From NCBI RefSeq assembly GCF_021130785.1, contig NC_060210.1, forward strand, positions 185,038,001-185,102,000: a DNA stretch of 64,000 bases. Direction: 5' to 3'. The number at the start of each line of letters is the position of its first letter. Positions within the stretch are counted from its first letter, which is position 1. The DNA comes from Homalodisca vitripennis (Eukaryota; Arthropoda; Insecta; Hemiptera; Cicadellidae). The translations under genes were made by a program, and so were the position numbers. Under the pieces are notes generated by a model that saw only the letters and a list, made by a program, of their open reading frames with translations, was not told the origin of the DNA and searched no databases. This document shows, in pieces, positions 27,298 through 39,638 of this stretch.

Positions 27298-29675
27298 TCA
27301 CTGCAGGATGACGTAGTTGGCTGGGAACAGACCGTACTGACCCCTACAATAGCCTCTCCACCATCCCTCGTCGATCTAAACAAAACACACAAATGTCCTA
27401 TACATGACAATAAAGATAAAACTAAAAATTCAAAATTGTTCAAAAGCTGTTTTAATGCTACTGATAACAATATCATTATTTATATGCTGTATTTAACAAA
27501 ATATCATTATAAGATTGAACATAATTAACTGATCTTTTTGACCTGTAGATTATAATTTACAATATATTAAACAATATATGTATGAAATTTCATAATTAAT
27601 AATTTTTGCAAAAATGGCTGGAAATCATTGGTACCGGCACCAGAAAACTGTGAATAACAAAAAGAAGTTATATTTTGGATTTCAATTAAATATTAAAATG
27701 TATATAAGGGTTATTATTATGTGTGTTTGTATAAAAATTACAACAAATTATATTTACTCTACAGAAGTATTTTTTTCTGAAAAATTTTTTATTTACAAAA
27801 ATAATAACTTTTTCAACACTTTATAACTAAATCACCACATCACTACTCAAATTACTCACCATTTCTATATTTGTTATAACGTCATCTGGATCAAAAGATA
27901 TTTCATCGCTAGCAGCTGAAAAGAAAAAATAAGAAATTAAAGTCTTTACAAGTATATGGCTATTCAACTATTAATAAGTTTAATGTAAGTTTACAATATA
28001 AAACAGACTCTGAAAAAAAACATTAAAGTAATTTGTTTTCCTATGTACTTGAAAGAAAAGACAGTGAAATAGAATTTATTAAAACATAAGTTAAAAAGAC
28101 TTCAGAGTTTTTTCTAAAATACAATATTAAATAACAAACTTACAAGCTTGATAGTCGTAAAGAGCGACGGCAGAATAACCAAAATCTTCTAGATTGAAAT
28201 TTTCCTCGCTCTCTGGTTGTGGTTCCGGCTCTGATTGATTAGATTCTGGCTCAGTTTCATGTTGTTTAGGTTCAGACTGCTTCTTTTGTTCTGGCTGTTT
28301 CACTATTTGTTCCGGTTCTTTTGCAATAGGTTCCAGTTGCTTCACAACAGGTTCTGGTTGCTTCACAACAGGTTCTGGTTGCTTCACAACAGGTTCTGGT
28401 TGCTTCACAACAGGTTCCGGTTGCTTCACAACAGGTTCCGGTTGCTTCACAACAGGTTCTGGTTGTTTCACAACTTTTTCTGGTAGTCTGCTGGATTCAC
28501 TTCCTTTGTTTGCCGGATGTTCCGCTACGACTACAGGAGGCTGGGCCGGAGCTATTCTTACAGGTTCCTCCTCCTCCAAATAGTCCTAAAAATGTAAAAA
28601 TTAACATAAACACAGCATTTAAACTACAAAACACTAATTTGTAACATTGTAAACCAAAACAACATAGTACCACAGAACCCAACAGGATGCAATGAAAGAG
28701 TGACCGCACTGACAGACGGACTTTATGCGCCTTTTTTCCTTTAACCCCAAAATTAATAGAGTTCTTCCTTGACTTAAGAGGTTCTATGTAACAAGTTTCA
28801 ATTTTATGATGCTGTTGTACTAGTATGTAATTACTCCGGAAAGAGCCACTACCATTTTTTTAACAAGTCTTTGAACTTGGTGTTTTTGGTGAACCGAACA
28901 TATTAATGTTTTTAGAGCCTGAAAATGAGTAAAGTGCAAAAATATATTCAGTACAATATTTTAAGGCATATCAATATTTGTCTATTACCTAACCTTTGAT
29001 TCATTACACAAACACCCTTTCTTCTAGTTCTTTTGACTATTTTTTATTCTATAGCCTTCTTAATTAGTTTTTAATTTGGTAAATTATTTGTGATTTATTA
29101 TCATTTCTGAGCATTTATTTTAAAGCCACTTTTTTATTTGTGTTCAAGGTACTATAACTTCTCAATAACATATCGTATTAATAATAATATTTTTTTTATT
29201 TTATTTAAACAATTTTTCTCATCAATTATTAACGTAAGTAAATCTGAATGGTCTTTTTGGCATGAAAAATTTTAAAACTATTGATCCAAGGTTTGTTAGT
29301 TAGATCACAACACATGCATTTTGCCACAATTTTTCTTTGTCATGCAAACTGTCATAATATTAAAATTAATGCATTAAAAAATGTTAAATATAATAAATAG
29401 GCAGTTACATTTTGATGTTTTTCCAGTCTTTCTTGGGTTGGACTTTTGACTGGTTCTGCAGCTTTAGCCTGAAAAAATAAACAGGTGTTACTTCTAATAA
29501 CAGAGATTGCTATCTTAGTACAAAAATTACACATCACAGTAGGATTTAGAGAATTTATCTCATTAAAGAGAATATATTTTATATATATATATAAAGTACT
29601 TTCTCCGCCGGGATTTTTATAGATTGATTTTTGAATCACAAAAAGTACTTATATATATATATATAAGTACTTTTC

Positions 29676-29718
<43 letters not shown>

Positions 29719-32700
29719 CAAATTAAAAAATTTAGGCACTTATCATAGCAGTGAACTAGTTTTGAAATTCTAGCATTATAAAATTCTTCAACCTCAGACT
29801 TCAATCGACCATCCCACAGTTCCACGTCATCATCAAAAAGCTGCATCACAATTCACAGGTTTTACCCAAGTCTCATCTCCTGTAATGATTTGATCAAGCA
29901 GGGAGTCACCATCTTTTCATAAGTGTCCAAAAATGTCAATGAAGTAGCCATATACATACGCTGATTTTTATGGGTTTCTGTTAAGATTTTCTCTACGTAT
30001 CTTGTACAAAATTTATGGTTACCTAACTTCTGTAAAATTTTAGGAAAACTGAGTGAGAGTTCTGTTAATGGGAATCTGCGGTCTTCTTTAATCTTTTCAT
30101 TGACTTAGACAATTTCATTGATCACAATGTTTGGCCGTCCACTTAATTCATCATGCATAATAATTCAGCCACTTTTTAACCTAATGCACCACTGAAGCAC
30201 TCCACATTTAGTAATCAAATCGTCCCCACAAAGTTCACAGAGTTTTATTGCGCTTAGCCAACAAACACTGTATTACTGACCGCACTCCACAACTCGTGGG
30301 ATTCTCAATTGCGTTACACATTTTAACCCTTATAACGTCACAGACGCCGTACGGCGCATAGACAAACTATCTCCAAACGGCAAAGACGCGGTACGGCGCA
30401 TCGACACAAAACTGCGTCTATAGCAAATTTAAGTTCCTTTTAAATCCGATCAATGTCACTAACGGTATGCGTCAACCATGTGTGTGGGTTATTGAAATAT
30501 GTCAAGCGTCAAAATATAGCTGTCGCGTTACATTGTTTGAAACAATAGACGCGGTGTCTAGACATTCTCCCCGCCACACGGCACAGACGCCGTACAGGGC
30601 GTGCACTTTTGTTTGCAGTTTGACTTCAGGTAGAGCGTGTCTAACCATCGCTGAGTCGGTTTCCTTTGTCGTGTTTTCTATTTATATGGTTTTTATTTAT
30701 TTGTTATAAGTATTGATATCTTAGTTTTAGTATTCATTTAGTGTTTTTAGTGTCATTTTAGTGTTTAGTGTCACCTATTTAGTGTTCAGGTACTTTGGGA
30801 TTATACCGACAACACCAGTATGAAGAACACAAAAATATAAATTTATAGCTAAACAAACATTATAGAACGAAAAAACAACTCTTTAATTACAAAATTACAA
30901 GCATTTCCAGGCATTGTGATCGGTATTGTTGTCGCTTTTATCTTATCTTTCTCGAGAATCCCGATTACGACAGGCCACGCGGCATCACATGATTTGCGCG
31001 GTACATAATTGCCTTTCCATTACAATTCAATTTATATTTCTGATCAGATCCTCTAGAATTTGATATTTTACTGATAGGTACTATCTCGAGGGATGTTTTT
31101 CTTTCGTTGACATCAGCGAGAAGGCATGGCACTCGCATTTTGGGTGGCGGAGTATGATCAAGAATAAAAACAAGTTTTGAGTGTTTTTCAATAAAGAGTT
31201 TAGTTTTAGTTTGATCATGTTTGTTTTTATTGAATTTTTGTGTTTGGAGAAATGTAGAGGTAAAACAAGAAGTACAACAAAGCGATGCACCAGCTGAACG
31301 GGCGGCGAGACTCTGCAATCACGTTATCTACTAGACCGCTCGACTTTGACCTTTGTCTGAGGATGGGGAGGGGTTAGCGATAAGACAATTCCTGTTTTAT
31401 ATTGACGAAATATTTGCTCTACACTAATCTAGTAATCAGTAGAAGCAAAATGTCAAATAACGATTCATGTCTGGGTGTGGTCGGTATGATCCCAAAGTAC
31501 CGTGTTCATTATTAGTGATAAATAACATGTCTCGTAAAATTGACGATCCTGAGTACAGTGACTTTATAATTTTAAAATTTTTACTTTTTTATACTTACCA
31601 TAATTAATTATAGAAAGAAAAAATAAAAATGAACTTTACACATTTAATTTTTTTTTTTTTTTCTTAATGTGCCGTTTGCTGGAAGTAGTGAAAAGATATA
31701 CTGACGTTATAAGGGTTAAAATGCTACTGTAAAACAACAAGGAGTGGCAGTAACCACCTCTCACTAGCACGGAAAAACATCCTGACAAAAAAATGGCCCC
31801 TGGTGACTACAGAGCGAAACGTAACCTATTTTCTGGATAGCCTTTGTATAACTCAAAAACTAGATATAATTTGAATCTCCAAAAGTTTAAAAATGTAGGT
31901 AAAACTAGGATTTTGACTTTTGAACAACAACAAATGTTAAAGTAAATAAATTATTAAGAAAACATTTCATTGTTCTACAAAAAGTATTATTTACACCATT
32001 TTACTCTATACGCATACTTAATCATAATAAATCATCATGTTACCTCAACAATTGCAAGGTGAAAAATTAAAAACTACAATATAACCGTGGATTAAATATA
32101 ACCAGATGTAAAATTGGCACTTTTACAGAGTCTGGCAAGGGTTTATTTTATTTTGCTAATTAAATAATTTAAGTGAGATAGTATATATAAATCAGAAACT
32201 ACATTCAGTCAAACAACTCACCAATGCAGCTTCCCGTTGTTTCAGCTCAGACAGCCTTTTCTCTTCCCGTTCCCTAGCCTCCTTCTCCTCCCTTTCCTCC
32301 TGCGCTTTCCGCTTCTTCCTCTCTTCCTCAGCTTTTCTTCTTGACTCTTCTTCTCCTTCCTTCGCCAGGTTTTCGAACTTGGCTCGAATGTTGGATGGTT
32401 TCACTGAACCTGGGGAAAATACTTTGGCGTAAATGTTTTTTTAAATACAATAAAACTGATGATAAGTCATTGCATAGCTGAGCAAGCCTAAGAACTAATG
32501 TCACTTTGACTTTAGGCCTTTAACCATCCTAGAGAAATAAAAACATTATCTCATTTATACTGAAATTGTACTATTCTTCCACATATTTTATTAATTAAAA
32601 TGAGAAATCTTAATTGTTATGAGCTTTACTACTAATTATTTTTTCATTAATTCAATTGAGGATAATTTACTTTAAGAGTTAAAACCAAACTCTAATTTAA

Positions 32701-32959
32701 ATTTTTGTCACGTAAAAATCTATTTGTTACCGTAATCTATATAGATGAACTACAATACCTGTTTTTGTTTTACTAATTGGTTCACCCATTCCAAAGAATT
32801 CACTCACCTATTAAGTAACAAGATAGAAAAGTGATAATTAACTCAAGACGTCAAAATACTCATTTCACAAGAGGTAATAACTGAAATATAAAATTACCGT
32901 CCTATTTCACTTCTATCATTAATACCTTCCAATTATAAAAGAGCCATCTATGAAAACGG

Positions 32960-33022
<63 letters not shown>

Positions 33023-36000
33023 TTGTTTGATGACTACAAACAGTTTTATTCTTTTAGATCAGCTGTAAAAGCTTTAGTTTATTTTGTGAAACCCTTTACA
33101 GCAACAGACAAACAACTTTTTATTTACTAACCTATCTGAGGCTTCTCCTTCTGATAGCGTGTGCCGACAGGCTGAGGATCGTCAGTGAAATCGTGAGCAG
33201 ATTTGTCCACTCTGTCTACTTCTAGTCCAAATTTCCCACCAAAGCCCTGTCCAATGAAAAAAGTTATACACTCTGAAGAACATGATGCCTGTCAAAATAC
33301 TGTATATGATATGAATCAAAGAAAGAACTAATCTACAAATCCAGCTCATAATATGAAAAGTGACCAGACCTACTGGTTCAACTTTGCCAAACTTTTATGA
33401 ACTTTTAAAACAGTGATTCCAAATAATATTGAACATGTCCTAAAATTACTCTTCAATAGCCATTTGTTAGTTATGTATATGGTGAGATTTGTAATAATTT
33501 GCCAATAAATGCAAATACTAGACAATTGAATACAACAATTTAACAGAAACACGTTGAAACTTTCAGATACATTTTGAAACCACATCGATACATCAGTTGA
33601 GGTAATATACATCATAAAAACAAACTTCAGAGATACAGTAGAGCGTCGATTAACCGACACAAGTTTTCCAAGTAGGTTTTCAGATAATCTAACAAACGTC
33701 TAGGTTTTTGTTGAGGGTAGGGGAATGGGTAGGACAGCAAAAAGAAACACATTTTTAAACTAGAACACACAACAGCAACTTTTAATATCACACGAAAGTA
33801 TAAAATATTATGTGAAGATAACGCATAAAGTAGGGATTGCACATACAGTAAATACAATTTGGGCTCAGTGACCAAAAGAACCAAAGAAATCCAACAATAT
33901 TGCATCAGAAGCCTGAAAAAAACCGATTTTCCGACAAAGTCTTCTGTTAAACATACTCAAATCAACAGTCCATGATGTAATTCATAAAACATTGAGACTT
34001 CATGCCTACGAAAATGCCAGTTGAATGTCCTTTCAACACAATTCCTATGTTATAAAACTGGTTTAACCAGCGACAAATTGCTTTATTATCCTCCCACGCT
34101 ATACAGAAAACAAAACTTTGTTATTTCAACTTTAGCTTGAAGCTTAAAATGTTTAGTTATCTTAAACAGTTTTTAAGAAACTACCATTTTAAATTGAGGC
34201 ATTCTTCTTCGGACACCCTGATAACTTCAATTGAAAACTTTATATAGTGTAATAAATGCTATGGTGTGTAATTACTATGTTTGAAATTTTTTTACATACA
34301 ACATTTCTGCACAATTGGACAGTATTTTCTAAACAAAAAAAACTATGACCAATTAAGTTTTGAGTTTTAGTCATACGAGTACATAAAGATACTCGTAAAT
34401 ACATAAAGAAAATAACTTATTCTGTAATTTCTTTTTGTTATGTAACTATGTAGAATTATGGTCTTCTCTGTAGATATTTTAAACTAAGTTTTGTAATTTA
34501 ATTGTGTTTAAATTAAACTAATTACATGATCGTGCTTACATGTATCGAAAATTAAACTTGTGTCAATAGATCTTTCTCATTTTTAAGTAACACGTGTTCA
34601 AAATGTTTAATGTTTCGTTCCAAAATGGGTTTGTGTGCATTTTTTTCATTATGGTAGGCATTTTTAATTACTTTATATTATTATTATACTGGTTTGTAAT
34701 TCACAGGGCTACTATAATACATATTTTATACATACACACGTCAGTAATAAAAATTATGAAAGGGTATTGTGTTACTTATTTGTTTAATATATCATAATAC
34801 TATGTATTACTTCTAAAGGTTACATTTATTTTTTAATTTTTGACAATTGATGCTACAATTTGGTTTTGAAACAGTACCCCATTATTCAAACTAATGTTCT
34901 ATATATGAATCTGCAGACATATTTAAATTATTACAGAAATTGTTTGAATTATTTACTGTACAGGTCTGTTAACTCAGATGAAAATCAACAACAGTAGTTC
35001 TAGTGGTCAAAGTGATTACCATCACACGAAATAATGTTTCTAATAGCTGTTTCTAAGAACCCAGATGATTACCTTGTTGTGATCAACCTGACTCTCATGT
35101 TTAGGCACTGTCTCCACATGGTCCCAGCCCACAGCAGACCTATCCTGCCTGTCCGCTTGCACACCAAACTTGCCACCAAACCCAACTGCGTAATCTGGGA
35201 ATAAAACATAAATTCTTACAAATACTCTAAGAACATATAACTTTTAGTGGCAAAAACATTTTCAGTTGTTATCAAGTAATCACATAAACGCCATTTCAGA
35301 TGATAACTATGTGTGTGACAGAGCAACTCAATTGTTTGTGACTGTCTCTGTGACATATATTGTAGTCTCACCTGTTCTCAACTCATGTTTGCGTAACATA
35401 TATTGCAGACTCACCTGTTTGTGACTCATGTTTGCGTAACATATATTGCAGTCTCACCTGTTTGTTGCTCATGTCTGTGTAACGTATATTGTAGTCTCAC
35501 CTGTTCTCAACTCATGTTTGCGTAACATATATTGCAGACTCACCTGTTTGTTGCTCATGTCTGTGTAACGTATATTGTAGTCTCACCTGTTCTCAACTCA
35601 TGTTTGCGTAACATATATTGCAGACTCACCTGTTTGTTGCTCATGTCTGTGTAACGTATATTGTAGTCTCACCTGTTCTCAACTCATGTTTGCGTAACAT
35701 ATATTGCAGACTCACCTGTTTGTTGCTCATGTCTGTGTAACGTATATTGTAGTCTCACCTGTTCTCAACTCATGTTTGCGTAACATATATTGCAGACTCA
35801 CCTGTTTGTGACTCATGTTTGCGTAACATATATTACAGTCTCACCTGTTTGTTGCTCATGTCTGTGTAACGTATATTGTAGTCTCACCTGTTCTCAACTC
35901 ATGTTTGCGTAACATATATTGCAGACTCACCTGTTTGTTGCTCATGTCTGTGTAACGTATATTGTAGTCTCACCTGTTCTCAACTCATGTTTGCGTAACA

Positions 36001-39000
36001 TATATTGCAGACTCACCTGTTTGTGACTCATGTTTGCGTAACATATATTACAGTCTCACCTGTTTGTTGCTCATGTCTGTGTAACGTATATTGTAGTCTC
36101 ACCTGTTCTCAACTCATGTTTGCGTAACATATATTGCAGACTCACCTGTTTGTTGCTCATGTCTGTGTAACGTATATTGTAGTCTCACCTGTTCTCAACT
36201 CATGTTTGCGTAACATATATTGCAGACTCACCTGTTTGTTGCTCATGTCTGTGTAACGTATATTGTAGTCTCACCTGTTCTCAACTCATGTTTGCGTAAC
36301 ATATATTGCAGACTCACCTGTTTGTTGCTCATGTCTGTGTAACGTATATTGTAGTCTCACCTGTTCTCAACTCATGTTTGCGTAACATATATTGCAGACT
36401 CACCTGTTTGTTGCTCATGTCTGTGTAACGTATATTGTAGTCTCACCTGTTCTCAACTCATGTTTGCGTAACATATATTGCAGACTCACCTGTTTGTGAC
36501 TCATGTTTGGGTATTTTCTCCACATGGTCCCAGCCTACAGCTGACTTGTCCTGTCTGTCCGACTGGATCCCAAACTTTCCACCGAAGCCAGAACGATAAT
36601 CCACTTGAGACGCGTGTTTCTGTGGTGCTTCTACATAGTCCCACCCGGCCGCACTCTACAACCATCAAGTACTAAATCAATTATTGAAGCAATTTAAGCT
36701 TAAACATTAAAAAGTTGAATCACAAATTAAATAAAGTAATCTACTCTGTTTAGGATTGGTAAAGGGTGTATTAACTTTGATTTATTGTAATAACTAAAAG
36801 ATGACATAGTCTCTCCAATCCATTTTGACAGAATCTACTGGTACCTTCTTCTCAAAAACAAAAGTTTCCTCAAGTGTTCATTTAGCTTGCATGTCTATAA
36901 TAATCTTGCTCGTACTTTTAGTCTATTAATATTGAACATGACAAGCTTGTTCTCAGCTCTCCTCCAGTCAAAGTTCCCGAGTACTTCTTTGGCTCTTAAG
37001 TTTCATCCTTGGTTGTCTTCTCTTTCCCTGAGTTTCTCTTTAAAGAAAGGAATGATCAAGCTACATCCCAACTCAAGTGCTATTGGCTTCTTCCTTACAT
37101 TCGACTCTTGTGTATCCCAGCACCCTGAGGAGGGAGTTGTTTTTTTTCTTTGAGATAACTTCTTATCTTTTATGACATATTTATTTTAATGTCTGCTTTT
37201 TTTTATCTAAATAATCTAAAAATTTATAATTAAACCACCTAAGCTAGTAAATTTAGCTTTGAACCAACAGAAATAGCTGAGTAGGAAATATAAAATTAAT
37301 AGTCTATAATATTAAAATGTATGTATTAAACTGACCTGTCCTGTTATTTTCATCTACTTATAATTAAAATATTTTTGACTTATGACTGGTTAAGATTACG
37401 TTATCTCCTCACCTTGTCAGTTCGGTCGGTCTGGACGCCAAACTTCCCACCAAATCCGGTGCTGTAATCCTTTTGTGAAGCATGCTTTTCAACCTTGGCT
37501 ACATAATCATGGCCAACCGCTGACTGATCCATCCTGTTGATAAAACTTGTATTTAGAAATATTATATAGACAAAAAGTTTTTGAATTAGATGTACAATTT
37601 TAATTTTATAGACTTAAAACCATCCGTTTAGCTATATAATGTTGACTCTAAATTAGATAAAGGATAAAGATAAAAGATAAAGTTACCTATCTTTTTGAAT
37701 TCCAAACTTTCCACCATATCCAAACGTAGCTTCATTTACTTCTTTCTTTTTTTTGATCGCCTCTGCTAAAGCAACTTCCTCTCGCAGCTTGTTCATGCTG
37801 GAACGTAATAAAACATGTTATTTTTAAAATATATTCATTCAAATCAAATCCTGTTTCATATAAATCGTATGAACAATTTCAAGTGCCTACATAGAGCAAT
37901 AATAAAACATCACTGAGTAATATATAATAAAAAACAAAGCAAACAAAGTTTACTACTATTTTTTATTTTTAAATATTTACAAACCATTATCATTAGGCAA
38001 GGAACATTTTATCTACATCTACATATTTTAATACGTTTTCCATTTGAGGGAGTTGCTAATTAATTCAGAGTACACAATTGTTGTTCAATTCTCCATTAAT
38101 TTGTTTCTTCTAAAACCTATTTCTTTAAAGCAGCTTGACATCATGATGGACGGTTAAATATCATAAAATTATTTAATTTACAGAATTAATTTACATTAAA
38201 AATAATGTATGTATATACTATATATATATTTTTTTTTTTTTAGAAATACTATCATCCAAACTCTAAACTAGTTTCGGCTCCGTGACAAACCACATCAATT
38301 TTAGAAAAAAGTATTATGAATTAATACCATTATTATTTATTTAAAAGTATTAAAGCAAAATTACATAGCTCTTTCAGATGTGTGCAGTAGAGGGCCCTTC
38401 CTACTGTAATCATACTACAAGACATATCCATAAAGTATGTGTAATGAATTTTTGAAGGTTGCAAAAATGTTTATTTGAACTAGTACATATGTAATTTGAC
38501 ATAGTCAACATTCTCAATGCAGGTGGTGAACCGGGGTATTAATTTATTTATGCCCTCCTTGAAGTAATTTCACTCCAACCCCTTAGTCCGCTTTCCCCTT
38601 CACCTCATCGTCGATTAAAACCTTTTTTCACCCATTTCAGCTTCAAGGAGGTAAAGAGATAATAATCTGAAGGTGCTGGGACAGGGAAATACCCAGGATG
38701 GTCCAGAAGATACCATTTGGATGAGGATGCAGCGCTCCCACCGTATATATACCTATTGTAGACATAATACAATAAAGGTGTGAGTCACAACCCTTCCACC
38801 TCCCTCCCCCAGCAAAACTGCTACAGTCTGATATGACCTCCTATTGTGTGAAGTAGAGAGCCCATCCTAATGTGGACATAATACAGTCCATAGCCAAGTG
38901 TGAGTCATAGCTCATTCCACCTCCTTCCCTCACCACACCTCCTACAGTCTATTTTGACCGATTACTGTGTGCATTAGTAAAATTTGACATATTAATTTTT

Positions 39001-39599
39001 ATTACATTATATATGTTGATAAACTTTTTAATGCTTTTTAATACTGACTCAGGCTTACTTGTGGAATATGTGATTTATTTTCTAATCATGACCTAATTGT
39101 AGCAAGTGAAGGTTATATGTTTGTATGGTTTTAAGACAGTGTCTTATCTACTCTATTGACACAGATAAGATAAGGACTGGTATGATAAGAAAAGTATACC
39201 TATAGACTTTGCCAGTTATAAAAGATAATATTATGCCAATGAAGCATTAATGAGGTGAAATTATTTCAAAAACTTAAATACAATATCTTTTATTGTGGAA
39301 TCAAGAACGTATTCACTTGTAACAGTTATCAGAACACAGTATTTGGTCGAATGTTTTTTTGTCACCTGCAGAATACTTACAATTCATTTTTTTAATATGC
39401 ATATGTCACTAAAAAAATGTGTTCTGACCTAACTTAAGACAACTGGAAAACATTTTAAATTATTTCAAAGATGAAGTGTTGAAAAATAGTGTAGTCATAT
39501 TTTAATTATTTTGTTTAACTCCTTGAGTGCTGAAGTGAAATCTGTTTTTGAAATTGCTACTGTAATATGAAAAAAAAAACATTTTATGTAGCTTTTTTG

Positions 39600-39638
<39 letters not shown>

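Larger units (their letters stand above)
29717..31850 (-). mobile_element. mariner-like element, disrupted by a nested piggyBac-like insertion
   Basis: Minus-strand pieces of a mariner transposase are read in order: [13 protein letters not shown] (N-terminal helix-turn-helix region, near 30270), [27 protein letters not shown], then the GDETWV catalytic block corrupted near 29880, and the C-terminal [14 protein letters not shown], which runs into a TA microsatellite. The 5' terminal repeat, CTATCCAGAAAATAGGTTACG, is at 31840-31820 next to a TA dinucleotide. The piggyBac-like insert at 30327-31715 separates the terminus from the coding part. Many stops; inactive. Confidence 0.8.

Noticed and set aside
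28235..28486. 83-codon plus-strand frame of RFWLLHN repeats
   Set aside because: It is the antisense shadow of the cortactin KQPEPVV heptads.
35347..36489. CRISPR-like regularity of repeats
   Set aside because: The whole 43-bp period repeats; there are no unique spacers, and the genome is eukaryotic. It is a minisatellite.
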